This document shows, piece after piece, positions 17,101 to 26,814 of a DNA stretch of 64,000 nt (within the stretch, counting starts at the first letter, position 1; each line of letters opens with the position of its first letter). The translations under genes and the position numbers were made by a program. Source of the DNA: Phycisphaerales bacterium (lineage in GTDB: Bacteria; Planctomycetota; Phycisphaerae; UBA1845; UTPLA1). The notes under the pieces were generated by a model, which did no database searches, was not told the DNA's origin, and saw only the letters and a program-made list of their open reading frames with translations. The stretch spans positions 5,518,001 to 5,582,000 of the forward strand of contig JACKHI010000001.1 of the NCBI GenBank assembly GCA_020639075.1. Direction: 5' to 3'.

Positions 17101-20100
17101 TCACGTTCGACGACGAGGCGGCCGGACCGATCGTCTGTGCCCAGCCGTCGGTCGGAACGTTCACGCCGCTGAATTCCCTGACGGCGTTCGACGGCGTCGA
17201 TCGTGCGGGCGCCTGGACGTTGAACGTGTTCGACGACGCGGGCGGTGACACGGGCAGTCTGAACAACTGGCAGGTCATTATCGACGGCGTGGGTGAGAGT
17301 CCTTGCGACGCCGGCAGCGGCGCTTGTTGTGTCGACACGGTCACGTGTACGCCGAATCAGACGGTTGCACAGTGCAGCGCCGTCGGCGGTACGTTCCTCG
17401 GCCCGAATTCGACGTGTTCGGCGGGCGCCTGCGACATTCGCGGTGCGTGCTGCAACAACATCACGGGCGGCTGCTCGATCGAATCGGAAGCTGATTGTGC
17501 AGCGGGCAACGGAACCTATCAGGGCGACTTCAGCGATTGTTCGTCATCGCCTTGTCCTATCGTCGTCGGCGCCTGCTGTAACGCGGACGCCTCGTGCACG
17601 AACAACGTCATGTTCGATCCGTGTACGGCGGCTGGGGGCTCCTGGCAGGGGCCGAACACGATCTGCTCGACTTCGACGGGCGCGTGTTGTTTCCCGGGCT
17701 CCGACTGCCGAATTACGACGCAGGAGTGCTGTGAGGCTGCGAGCGGTCTGTTCCAGGGCGTGGGCCTGTCCTGCGGCGGCGATTTCGGAAGCGGAAACGT
17801 CGGTCTCCCGATCAACGACAACTCAACCACGTTCTCGGATCTGAATATTGCGGAAGCCGGATCGATCACAGACGTCAATGTGACGATTGACATCACGCAT
17901 ACGTTCCTGGCCGATCTCGACATCGACCTGATTCACTCCGGCGTGACGGTTCGCGTGATGGAAGATCAGTGCGGCGGCAATAACGACATGATCATCACGT
18001 TCGACGACGAAGCGGACGGTCCGATCGCGTGTGCGGAGCCGACGGTGGGAACGTTTACGCCGCTCAACCCGCTCACGGCGTTTGACGGCATCGATCGAGC
18101 CGGTACGTGGACCCTCAGCGTTGCCGACGATGCCGGCGCCGATACCGGTGTCCTGAACAGCTGGGACCTGGTCGTGCGGACGAACTCCGACATGAACCCG
18201 TGTCAGGGCGGTACGGGCGCATGCTGCACGAGTGAGACGGTCTGTCTTGACAACCAGTCATTCGATGCATGCGAAGCGGCGAACGGCCTCTACCTGGGCA
18301 TCGGCTCGGTCTGTACGCCGGGCGTTTGTGCGATCACCGGTGCGTGCTGTAATCCGATCACGGGCGGCTGCACCGAGATTTCCCAGTTGGAGTGCGAGAC
18401 GCTGGGCGGTCTGTACCAGGGCAACTTCACGCTGTGCGTCACGTCGAGTTGCGTCGAAGTTCCTGGTGCCTGCTGCAACTCGGACGCCACTTGTACCAAC
18501 AACCTGACGTTCAATGCATGCACGGGCGCCGGCGGCGCGTGGCAGGGACCGAGCACGGCCTGCGACTCGATCACGGGCGCCTGTTGTCTGACGGGCGGTC
18601 TGTGCCTCACGACGAGCCAGGACTGCTGTCTGAACGCCGGCGGTGCTTATGTCGGCGACGGGACGAACTGCGGCGAGGCCGCGGGCATGCCTGTCACTTA
18701 TGACAGCGGATTCGTCGGCCTGCCCATCCTGGATCTGCAGACGACGCTGTCGGATCTGACTGTTCCGGACAGCGGTACGATCGGCGATCTAAACCTGGTC
18801 ACGAACATCACGCACACGTTCCTTGGCGATCTCGAGATCGACCTGATCCACAACGGCGTGACTGTCCGGGTGATGGCCGATCAGTGCGTCAGCAGCGACA
18901 ACATGATGATCACATGGGATGATGAAGCTCCCAGCGTCATCGTGTGTGCGGCGGCGGGCCTGCCGACCAACGGCACGTTCATCCCGCTCAATCCTCTGAC
19001 GCCGTTCGATGGACAGGACAAGGCCGGTACGTGGACGCTGAGCGTCTTCGACGATCAGGGAATCGACACCGGTACGCTCGATACATGGCAGCTCGTGATC
19101 GACGGCGTCGGCATGAGTCCTTGTGATTCAGGAACGGGCGCTTGTTGTCTGAGCCCGACGAACTGCGTACCCGATCAGACGCTGCAGGAGTGTTCGGCGG
19201 CCGGCGGAACGTACCTGGGTCTGGGGTCGACCTGCGCCGCGGGCGTCTGCGACATCATGGGCGCGTGCTGCAACAACATCACGGGCGGTTGTACCGTTGA
19301 ATCGGAAGCCGACTGTATCGCCGGCAACGGCACGTATCGAGGCGATTTCAGCAACTGTTCGACAGTGATGTGTCCGATCATTCTGGGCGCATGCTGCAAT
19401 GCGAATGCCACGTGTACGCCAAACGTCACGTTTGACGCCTGTGAAGGCGCCGGCGGCAGTTGGCAGGGCCCGAACAGCCCGTGCAGTACGGTGGTTGGCG
19501 CTTGCTGTCTGCCTGGCGGATCGTTGTGTCTCGTGACGTCGCAGGATTGCTGCGAAGCCGCGGGCGGCAGTTATGTCGGCGACGGCTCGAACTGCGGTGA
19601 GGCGGCGGGTTCGCCCGACACCTATGACAGCGGTTTCGTCGGTCTTCCGATCATTGACATGACGACGACGACGTCGGACCTCAATGTTCCGGACAGCGGG
19701 ACGATCGGAGACGTCAATCTCACGACGAACATCACGCATACGTTTATCGGCGACCTCGAAATCGACCTGATTCACAACGGCGTGACGGTTCGCGTCATGG
19801 ACAACCAGTGCATCAGCAGCGACAACCTGTCGATCACTTGGGACGACGAGGCGGCGGGTGCGATCGTCTGTGCGGCCGGCGGCCTGCCGACGAACGGCAC
19901 GTTCACGCCGTTTAGTCCTCTGTCGCCGTTCGACAACATGGATCGTGCGGGCACTTGGACGTTGAGCGTCCGTGATACGGCGAACCTCGATACGGGTACG
20001 CTCGACAACTGGCAGCTCATGATTGACGGCGTGGGAATGAACCCCTGCGACAACAATCCGGGTGCATGCTGTCTTGCGAACGAAACCTGTGTCGATAATC

Positions 20101-21407
20101 AGACGCCGGTTGAGTGTTCCGCCCAGGGCGGAACGTACAGGGGTGCGGCAACGATGTGTGCCAACGTTGACTGTACGATCCGCGGCGCGTGCTGCAACAC
20201 TGTGGACGGCACCTGTCGTCTCGTTGACAACGGTGCGGACTGCAATCTGGCGGGCGAAGTCTATCAGGGCGACAACACGACCTGTGAGACTGTGACCTGT
20301 CCGGTTCAGCGCGGCGCCTGCTGTCTGCCGGATGCCTCGTGCGTCGCCAATCTGACGATCGGCGAGTGCGAAACCGATAACGGTGGCGTGTGGCAGGGCG
20401 ACGGTTCGGTCTGTTCGACTGTAACCGGCGCGTGCTGTCTGCCGACGACGTGTGTCGTGACATCGCAGGACTGCTGCGAGGCCGCGAACGGCACGTACCA
20501 GGGCGACGATTCGCCTTGTGGATCGGCGGCGGGCAATCCGACGCCATACACGACGACACCGGCGCTGCCGATTCCGGCGCTCGGCCAGGTCAGCAGCACG
20601 TTGACGGTGCCGGACAGCTTCACGATCGGCGATGTGGATGTCGAGATCGACATTTCGCACACGTGGGTCGGCGATCTGACGGTTTCGCTCACGCACGTCA
20701 ACTCAGGGGCGTCGGCGACGCTCGTGATGCGACCGACGGCAACCGGCGGCGGCTTCTGCCCGGACAACGATCTGAACATGACGTTGGACGACGAAGGCAC
20801 CGGCGGAAGTTCCAACTCGCAGTGCATCGGTGACTTCGGCGATTTGACGACGTACCCGTCGTCGCCGCCGAGCTTCACGCCGATCACGCCGCTGAGCGTC
20901 TTTGACGGACTCAACGCGGCCGGCGACTGGACGTTGACTGTGATCGACGGCCAGGCAGGTGACGCGGGTGTGATCAACTCCTGGACTGTGTTGATCGACG
21001 GCATCGGCCAGAGCGCCTGCGATATGTCGGGCTGCCAGTGTCCTGGCGATGTGAACGGTGATGGCTCGATCGACGGTCTGGACATCCACGGCTTCAACGC
21101 GTGTCTGCTCAGTGGCGCTGCCAACTGTGAGTGTGCTGACATGAATAACTCCGGCAGCGTGACCATGGCGGACGTGCCGTTGTTTGTCAGTGTATTGCTC
21201 AACGGTTCCGGCCCCTGTCAGCCGGGCGGCGGAGGCATCTGCACGACGTGTCAGGGGGATGCCAACGGCGATTCCATCCTTGATAGTCGCGACATGGATG
21301 AGTACATGAACTGCCTGATCAATGGCGGATCATGTCCTTGCACCCAGGGAATGTCGATCTCGGATATGGTCACAGCCTTGTTGAACTCGACAGGCATGTG
21401 CCCGTGA
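14163..21407 (+). CDS. Giant secreted protein with five P domains and GACC cysteine modules
   Basis: A 2414-residue secreted protein. The signal peptide is MRKWGFRASALCMCICLATS with cleavage near GFAE, so the ATG at 14163 is preferred over an earlier in-frame ATG at 14082. The body alternates two module types. Short cysteine modules of about 25-30 residues have the pattern GACC...C...C...GG.Y.G....C. Five P/Homo B-type domains start near residues 907, 1206, 1510, 1817 and 2125, each with DSG..LPI, ITHTF..DL.IDLIH and FDG.D.AGTWTL. The repeat unit (P domain plus cysteine modules) spans about 895-923 bases. The C-terminus has two dockerin-like EF-hand segments (GDVNGDGSIDGLDI; GDANGDSILDSRDM). 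No protease catalytic domain is present. A surface adhesive or scaffold role is inference. Confidence 0.88.
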   Translation: MRKWGFRASALCMCICLATSARLGFAETKSGGEKKASAASADAKAIALEGANAANTTTLEGDADSAPAGAPRGGSGACCNPFAGTCSIVPTEQICLDFLGVWQGAGTSCTPNPCIQPIDCVSVSPNGTFVTILPEFQGQIDLSPSSENNNNVATEYFRTGNGYTYVTDIRWWGVYSLGSNACTPNSTDFRIRIYDDAAGFGGGPTTPSPRVTCENIVTITPLMTNLTVGTRPVMEFTATIPQCAIGLDGWLEIQALNDGSNCIFNWASGDNPFSLDGNTSLLNGTQVNWDLSICMASSNPNPPTGACCDDNTGTCTEGEFIFSCTGTSQRFAADMTCANVTPPCGQVTGGCCATFTDGGGAFEEGDCMVLTAADCAVAFGGGGVWQGAFTDCTPNPCQGACCLSDGTCVEATENECFGLGGQHFDNGTTCATTACPGTGRCCFNAGTECVIVTEAACINTFGGSFTAGLSCQVACPIPPTNDECDSALTIVCGTNITVDNTTATENPSDPLFSCHAGGPDTGFGTIWFSFVATDTTAFVQTCNSEVGDTLLAVYDGSCGGLVEIACSEDDCGSGPGFLSELCAENLIIGNTYIIQAATFGDAGRGAITVEVDCPCPSGACCSDAGCQVLTPQTCAASGGAYLGDDLPCDVNSCDGACCFADGTCTDLSSGDCALQGGFFEGVGTFCANTVCPIRPTNESCDNQIVLNPATDLPYSQVLGFEFASADGPVGSCDGFGPGPGALMQNDLWWEITPTENCQLRVTVTPAPGFDPIIVVRDSCIPGTELACADETVLGEVEQLEFILTAGLTYHIQIGDTGVAAGGADATVEILCGQVGSCCLPDNRCVVNQDADCAALGGSFGGPDTDCGFRGACCLPNTCIATSRDCCLAGGGSYVGDGTSCGDVSGMPDTYDSGAITLPITDNALTTSDINVPDSGTVADVNVAMDITHTFQADLDIDLIHSGITVRVMEDQCGGNDDLSVTFDDEAAGPIVCAQPSVGTFTPLNSLTAFDGVDRAGAWTLNVFDDAGGDTGSLNNWQVIIDGVGESPCDAGSGACCVDTVTCTPNQTVAQCSAVGGTFLGPNSTCSAGACDIRGACCNNITGGCSIESEADCAAGNGTYQGDFSDCSSSPCPIVVGACCNADASCTNNVMFDPCTAAGGSWQGPNTICSTSTGACCFPGSDCRITTQECCEAASGLFQGVGLSCGGDFGSGNVGLPINDNSTTFSDLNIAEAGSITDVNVTIDITHTFLADLDIDLIHSGVTVRVMEDQCGGNNDMIITFDDEADGPIACAEPTVGTFTPLNPLTAFDGIDRAGTWTLSVADDAGADTGVLNSWDLVVRTNSDMNPCQGGTGACCTSETVCLDNQSFDACEAANGLYLGIGSVCTPGVCAITGACCNPITGGCTEISQLECETLGGLYQGNFTLCVTSSCVEVPGACCNSDATCTNNLTFNACTGAGGAWQGPSTACDSITGACCLTGGLCLTTSQDCCLNAGGAYVGDGTNCGEAAGMPVTYDSGFVGLPILDLQTTLSDLTVPDSGTIGDLNLVTNITHTFLGDLEIDLIHNGVTVRVMADQCVSSDNMMITWDDEAPSVIVCAAAGLPTNGTFIPLNPLTPFDGQDKAGTWTLSVFDDQGIDTGTLDTWQLVIDGVGMSPCDSGTGACCLSPTNCVPDQTLQECSAAGGTYLGLGSTCAAGVCDIMGACCNNITGGCTVESEADCIAGNGTYRGDFSNCSTVMCPIILGACCNANATCTPNVTFDACEGAGGSWQGPNSPCSTVVGACCLPGGSLCLVTSQDCCEAAGGSYVGDGSNCGEAAGSPDTYDSGFVGLPIIDMTTTTSDLNVPDSGTIGDVNLTTNITHTFIGDLEIDLIHNGVTVRVMDNQCISSDNLSITWDDEAAGAIVCAAGGLPTNGTFTPFSPLSPFDNMDRAGTWTLSVRDTANLDTGTLDNWQLMIDGVGMNPCDNNPGACCLANETCVDNQTPVECSAQGGTYRGAATMCANVDCTIRGACCNTVDGTCRLVDNGADCNLAGEVYQGDNTTCETVTCPVQRGACCLPDASCVANLTIGECETDNGGVWQGDGSVCSTVTGACCLPTTCVVTSQDCCEAANGTYQGDDSPCGSAAGNPTPYTTTPALPIPALGQVSSTLTVPDSFTIGDVDVEIDISHTWVGDLTVSLTHVNSGASATLVMRPTATGGGFCPDNDLNMTLDDEGTGGSSNSQCIGDFGDLTTYPSSPPSFTPITPLSVFDGLNAAGDWTLTVIDGQAGDAGVINSWTVLIDGIGQSACDMSGCQCPGDVNGDGSIDGLDIHGFNACLLSGAANCECADMNNSGSVTMADVPLFVSVLLNGSGPCQPGGGGICTTCQGDANGDSILDSRDMDEYMNCLINGGSCPCTQGMSISDMVTALLNSTGMCP

Positions 21408-21440
21408 TCTTCGAATGACGTCCTGACCACTCTATGATCG

Positions 21441-21476
21441 AAAGGGCGTCGGCTTCGGCCGGCGCCCTTTTCTTTT
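21441..21476 (+). terminator. Intrinsic terminator of the giant P-domain gene
   Basis: A 13-bp stem (AAAGGGCGTCGGC with GCCGGCGCCCTTT, one G-T pair) closed by a TTCG tetraloop and followed by TTTCTTTT. It begins 34 bases after the stop codon. Confidence 0.93.
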
Positions 21477-21535
21477 AACTATTGATATGGAAGAGGTTTA
21501 GGGGTTCGCGGCGGCCATCGATCCCGGTTTTCACA

Positions 21536-21563
21536 TAAAAAAACGGACGCGGTCCGTAAAAAA
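21536..21563 (-). terminator. Bidirectional terminator-like hairpin
   Basis: ACGGAC-GCG-GTCCGT (21543-21557) is flanked by A-runs on both sides of the plus strand. Read on the minus strand the stem is followed by a T-run, as in an intrinsic terminator, but no minus-strand gene ends here. The stem is only 6 bp. The rest of the 380-base gap 21408-21787 shows no gene. Confidence 0.3.
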
Positions 21564-21787
21564 CAATTGCGTTCCGCCGCCAAAGAATATTAGACTAGCG
21601 TTTCGTAGTCAGGGAAGGTTCAGATTGGTGGTTTCGGTTCCGGTCCACCAGCCTATGGGAATTTCATATCCTTCGGCTACATGAAAAAAATGGATTGCAC
21701 GGCGAGCTAGGTGTTTTGTGAAGCACGTTTGTGGCTAGAAGTCGCTTTCGTGTCACGTCTCTCTTAGGCCGAGAAGGAGTTTGCGTA

Positions 21788-22852
<1,065 letters not shown>

Positions 22853-22987
22853 CATTCGGTCTCTTGTCGAGGCGCCCGGCCTGGATTCGCGATGTTGAGG
22901 CAATCTATCGCGGCTTCCAGTGGCCCAAGTACTTTGGCGTCTCTTGCATGAGTTCGTCGAAGGTAGTAAAAGGAATGGTCTAAGAGT

Positions 22988-23029
22988 CAGAACCCATTGT
23001 GCGGCTAGCACAATGGGTTCTGCTTTTTT
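22988..23029 (+). terminator. Strong intrinsic terminator after prepilin gene
   Basis: AGAACCCATTGTG (22989-23001) pairs perfectly with CACAATGGGTTCT (23009-23021) around a seven-base loop. A C-G pair extends the stem, and GC plus six T residues follow. It lies 136 bases after the prepilin stop. Confidence 0.93.
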
Positions 23030-23081
23030 CCGATTGACTGCCGAGCTTGGGGAGGCCCTGCTAATCGAAAAGTCCAACCGT

Positions 23082-23579
23082 ATGAAGGTCATCATTTCCG
23101 CGGTCTGCCTCGTTGCGGCGATTGGGATCTGGTATTGGTCCGGCAGTACAGAACGGCGCTTGAGGGCCGAGCTGATCGACGGCGCCAAGGACATGACCTA
23201 TCGCGTCGAATGTACGGCGTGCGGATACGTCGGTGAGATGAACGGGAGCGAGTTTGTGCGTGGGCTGGACGACACGGGTCTGTCCGTCTGTCCGAAATGC
23301 GGTGAGTCGTCACTTCGACAAGTTGGTCTAGCCGGTAGTGATCCAGAGCAGTTTCGCGCAGAGGTCGATGCCATGGATTCGGTGTCGGAAGTTGAAGAAG
23401 CTGCCTATAGCGCGCAGGGCGAATTGGATAAGGTCATTCTCGAACTTGCCGCAGAGCCGAAGGACCCTGAACGAATGAATGCACTTCAGCGTGAACGAGC
23501 GAAGCTGGAAGCTAAACTGCAGGCGCTGAATATCCGTTGGAGCACGATTCTGGATCCGTCGCAGGTTCGCGATCAATGA
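23082..23579 (+). CDS. Membrane-anchored zinc-ribbon protein
   Basis: 165-residue protein. An N-terminal hydrophobic helix (MKVIISAVCLVAAIGIWYW) is followed by a zinc ribbon with CTACG and CPKCG pairs about 30 residues apart. A charged C-terminal part (VEEAAYSAQGELDKVI, then MNALQRERAKLEAKLQAL) is predicted coiled coil. The frame is open upstream, but the terminator at 22988-23029 lies inside that extension, so the ATG at 23082 is used. No family is recognised. It stands alone between the terminator and the uracil-DNA glycosylase gene. Confidence 0.65.
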   Translation: MKVIISAVCLVAAIGIWYWSGSTERRLRAELIDGAKDMTYRVECTACGYVGEMNGSEFVRGLDDTGLSVCPKCGESSLRQVGLAGSDPEQFRAEVDAMDSVSEVEEAAYSAQGELDKVILELAAEPKDPERMNALQRERAKLEAKLQALNIRWSTILDPSQVRDQ

Positions 23580-23725
23580 CGTTGCATCGGATTGCGAGAC
23601 ACTCAGTTCCGAATTCTTGTGTTCGGTCGCACTATCCCCTGAATCCACACTTCGTTGTTCAAACCTCTCCTATTGCAATCGCCGGTAGCTGATTGACTTC
23701 ATCCCGCATCGACATCCAACGTACG

Positions 23726-24439
23726 ATGATCGACATCCATCGCGATCTGAGCGCCCGACTGTCTGATCTGCGTTTCGGTGCGCCTGTTACGCACGTATAT
23801 AATCCAATGGAGTACGCGGGTCCGATGATGAACGCGTACCTGGAGCGATACGCGCACGGTCCGAAGCGCATTCTGCTATTGGGCATGAATCCCGGCCCTT
23901 GGGGGATGGCGCAGTCAGGCGTTCCGTTTGGCGAAGTATCCGTCGTCCGCGAGTGGCTGAAGCTCTCTGCACCGATCGGCACGCCTGAAAAGGAGCACGC
24001 GAAACGGCCCGTGCTGGGATTGGCTTGCCCGCGGAGCGAAGTCAGCGGCGCGAGACTTTGGGGCTGGGCGCGAGATCGGTATCGCAGCCCCGGCGCGTTC
24101 TTCAAAACGTTTTTCGTCGCCAACTACTGCCCGTTATGCTTCCTGGAGGCGACCGGCAGGAATCGAACGCCGGATCAGCTGCCGGCCATCGAGGCGGGTC
24201 CGCTGTATGCGGCTTGTGACGATGCGCTTCGATCCATCGTGTCTGTGCTGAAGCCGAAATTCGCCGTCGGCGTCGGCGTGTTCGCGGAAAGGCGGTTGCG
24301 CGCCGTGCTGGGCGATTCCGGGCCGCGGATCGGTCGAATACTGCATCCGAGCCCCGCGAGCCCGAAGGCGAATCGCGGCTGGGCCGATGCTGCGACGGCG
24401 GAGCTTCGTGCGATGGGCATTGAGATTCCGGGGGACTAG
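23726..24439 (+). CDS. SMUG1-type uracil-DNA glycosylase
   Basis: Family 3 uracil-DNA glycosylase (SMUG1-like), 237 residues; removes uracil and some oxidised pyrimidines from DNA to start base-excision repair. Motif A is LGMNPGPWGMAQSG (GMNPGPWGM at 53-61, catalytic region N55), and motif B is ILHPSPASPKANRGW (H207). Between them RPVLGLACPRSEVSGARLWGWA and NYCPLCFLEATGRNRTPDQLP match vertebrate SMUG1 closely from memory. The ATG at 23726 is chosen over a TTG at 23693. Bacterial SMUG1 homologues are uncommon and scattered, with planctomycetes among known hosts. Confidence 0.93.
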   Translation: MIDIHRDLSARLSDLRFGAPVTHVYNPMEYAGPMMNAYLERYAHGPKRILLLGMNPGPWGMAQSGVPFGEVSVVREWLKLSAPIGTPEKEHAKRPVLGLACPRSEVSGARLWGWARDRYRSPGAFFKTFFVANYCPLCFLEATGRNRTPDQLPAIEAGPLYAACDDALRSIVSVLKPKFAVGVGVFAERRLRAVLGDSGPRIGRILHPSPASPKANRGWADAATAELRAMGIEIPGD

Positions 24440-25034
24440 TTCGCGACGCCGGGCGACATTGCCGTCATGGAAGCGACATCGATTTCGTCGGCGACTGCAA
24501 TCTCGAGGTCGGTTGTCGGCAAGGTGTTTTACCTTCGGCTTTAGTGGAAGTGTATGTTCAGCCACTCCGTCGCGCACGGACGCCGGGCGAAAAGCAGAGG
24601 CTGTCCGGGGAGTTCCGTAAGGATGCGTCGTTCTGATGGATTTATGATGTAGCCACTTTTCAGGTTTTTTTGGAGGAGGGAATACAAACTCATAGTTGCA
24701 TCCCGACTGCTTCGCGGACTTCACTCAACCTTGGGCTGACTTGTGTCGCTGATTCGGAGCGGATTGCCCTGGCGTTTCGCGCCGATTTGTGTCGTTCATT
24801 CGGAGCGGATTCACTCTGTCCCAGTGCAAGTCATGCTGCATTTCGTTGGTGTGCTCTTTCGCATCGAATTGCCGGACAGCGTCTGGCGAGCCCCCAGTGG
24901 GCCGGTGTGTGATCGAAACACTCCGGCGAATGTCGGGTCGATGACCCGACCTACGCGATGCTGGTGAGCACCGACTGGCACGGAATTTCCACATTCCGGT
25001 ATGATTGAAAACGATAGACAATAAAGTCGTACAC
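24440..25034. other. Gene-free gap with direct and inverted repeats
   Basis: 595 bases without a supported gene. An imperfect direct repeat (TTGTGTCG..., then ATTCGGAGCGGATT) occurs at about 24741 and 24788. A palindrome, GTCGGGTC-GAT-GACCCGAC, is at 24932-24950. A T-run followed by GGAGGAGGG near 24664 looks like a ribosome site but no good ORF follows. Confidence 0.5.
24931..24955. repeat. Dispersed palindrome, copy 1
   Basis: An 8-bp perfect stem, GTCGGGTC/GACCCGAC, with a GAT loop, flanked by T and CTACG. The whole 25-base unit is identical to the one at 52102-52126, so it belongs to a dispersed repeat family. Confidence 0.7.
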
Positions 25035-26657
25035 ATGACACACACGACACGGCTTGCCGTTCCTATTTTTTCCGAGACCGTCGATCGGTTGCGGGAATCC
25101 ATTTTCGCGGCGATCGATGCCGGCGCCACATTGCTTGAATTGCGACTCGATTTGTGCGCGGAGATTTCCGACGACAATGTTCGGACGGCTGTGTCGAATC
25201 TGCCGCCCAATTTGTTGTTGCTCCTGACGAATCGATCGTCTGCACAGGGTGGGGAATGTCCTGACGACGACATCGATCGACTCAGCCGCATGGACAGGCT
25301 GGCGCCATGGTTCGATCTGATCGACGTGGAACTTGAGACGTGGCGGGCATCGGAGCGACATCGCGATCTCGTGCGTCAGGCGCTGGCGGAACCCGGCGAA
25401 CGGCCCGCGCAGGTTGAAGTTCACAGGCGCCGGCGACTCGTGCTGTCGTTGCACGATTTCCGCGGTCGGCCCAAGTCGATGCAGAATGATCTGTTGGCCT
25501 GTGCCGATGAGCCGTCGTGCGACATCGTCAAGATCGCGTGGCACGCGCGGAGCGTGCGAGATTGCTTCGAGGCGTTCGAGATCATGCGGACGTGTCCCAA
25601 GCCGGCGATCGCCGTCTGCATGGGGTCATTGGGCGTGCTTTCGCGAATGCTGGCGCCGAAATTCGGCGCATTCGCGTCGTTTGCGAGTCTGGACCGGCAG
25701 ACGTCGACGGCGCCGGGACAACTCGCGATTCGCGATCTCAAGCGCACGTATCGATGGGACGCACTGGATGCATCGACTGCAGTTTTCGGGGTGATCGGCC
25801 ATCCTGTGTCGCATTCCCTGAGTCCGGCGGTGCATAACGCCGTGTTCGCAGAGACGCGCACCAACGCGGCGTATGTCCCGATTGATGTCGCCCCGGGTTA
25901 CGAATCGCTGAAGGCGTTTCTTTTGGAAGTCGAGGCGAAACCTCAGGCCGGCTTTCGAGGTTTCAGCGTCACGATTCCCCACAAGGAGCATGCGATTCGG
26001 TTTCTTCGTGAATGCGGCGGCGCGATCGATGCGATTGCCGAGCGCGTCGGCGCGGTCAACACTCTGGCGTTCGATTCAGATTCGGGCTGGCGCGGGACGA
26101 ATACCGATTATCGCGGCGCCGTCGCGGCGATCACGGCGGGACTTGAAAAATCGTCACGGCACATCGGCGGACTTCGTGCGCTGGTCCTGGGCGCCGGCGG
26201 TGCGAGTCGGGCCGTCGTGGCGGCGTTGGTTGATCTGGGAGCAGACGTGACGATTGCGAACCGGACGGTGGAGAGGGCGTCTGGCCTTGCGGCCGAATTC
26301 GGCGTGCAGTTGATGACATGGGACCGTCGTGCCGAGTCGTCGCCGGGGTTGATTGTGAATTGCACCAGTGTCGGCATGACGCCTGATACGACGGCAACGC
26401 CTTGGTCGGGCGACGGGTTTGCCGGTAATCCGCTCGTCTTCGATACGATTTACGCGCCGGCGGACACGCAGTTGCTACGCGACGCGAGGGCGGCAGGATG
26501 CAGCACGGTCGGCGGATCTGCGATGTTCTCGAATCAGGCGGCAGCGCAATGGGAATTCTGGATGGGGACTTCCATTGATGCAGGGACATATGATCAGGCG
26601 ACGGCCGGCGCGATGGCTGCAAGCGTCGAACCCTTCGGCGCCCCTACGGACTTTTAG
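25035..26657 (+). CDS. aroDE: Bifunctional 3-dehydroquinate dehydratase / shikimate dehydrogenase
   Basis: 540-residue fusion of two consecutive shikimate-pathway enzymes. Residues about 1-240 are type I dehydroquinase: H140 in LVLSLHDF and the Schiff-base K166 in DIVKIAWHA. Residues about 247-520 are shikimate dehydrogenase: FGVIGHPVSHSLSP, the catalytic lysine K317 in TIPHKEHA, D358 in GTNTDYRG and the NADPH loop LVLGAGGASRAV. The fusion order is AroD-AroE, as in plants and several planctomycete/chlamydial lineages. The ATG at 25035 is preferred to a TTG ten codons earlier. Shikimate kinase follows at 27660, so steps three to five of the pathway are encoded within about 3.2 kb. Confidence 0.93.
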   Translation: MTHTTRLAVPIFSETVDRLRESIFAAIDAGATLLELRLDLCAEISDDNVRTAVSNLPPNLLLLLTNRSSAQGGECPDDDIDRLSRMDRLAPWFDLIDVELETWRASERHRDLVRQALAEPGERPAQVEVHRRRRLVLSLHDFRGRPKSMQNDLLACADEPSCDIVKIAWHARSVRDCFEAFEIMRTCPKPAIAVCMGSLGVLSRMLAPKFGAFASFASLDRQTSTAPGQLAIRDLKRTYRWDALDASTAVFGVIGHPVSHSLSPAVHNAVFAETRTNAAYVPIDVAPGYESLKAFLLEVEAKPQAGFRGFSVTIPHKEHAIRFLRECGGAIDAIAERVGAVNTLAFDSDSGWRGTNTDYRGAVAAITAGLEKSSRHIGGLRALVLGAGGASRAVVAALVDLGADVTIANRTVERASGLAAEFGVQLMTWDRRAESSPGLIVNCTSVGMTPDTTATPWSGDGFAGNPLVFDTIYAPADTQLLRDARAAGCSTVGGSAMFSNQAAAQWEFWMGTSIDAGTYDQATAGAMAASVEPFGAPTDF

Positions 26658-26814
26658 GCTCGTGTCAAGACCTCGGCGTCGCCCCGTGCCGCGGCTTTTT
26701 GAGCGGACTGCATTTGACCCCGCCAGCGCTTGGTGGCAAACTTGGGGCGTGCTACAAGGATGACAGGCCGGGCGGTCAAGGCGACGCGCATCCGGCAGGC
26801 CTCAGTGGACGCGC

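Noticed and set aside
19128..20696. 522-residue antisense frame under the giant gene
   Set aside because: Mirrors the repeated sense sequence; no domain or start signal.
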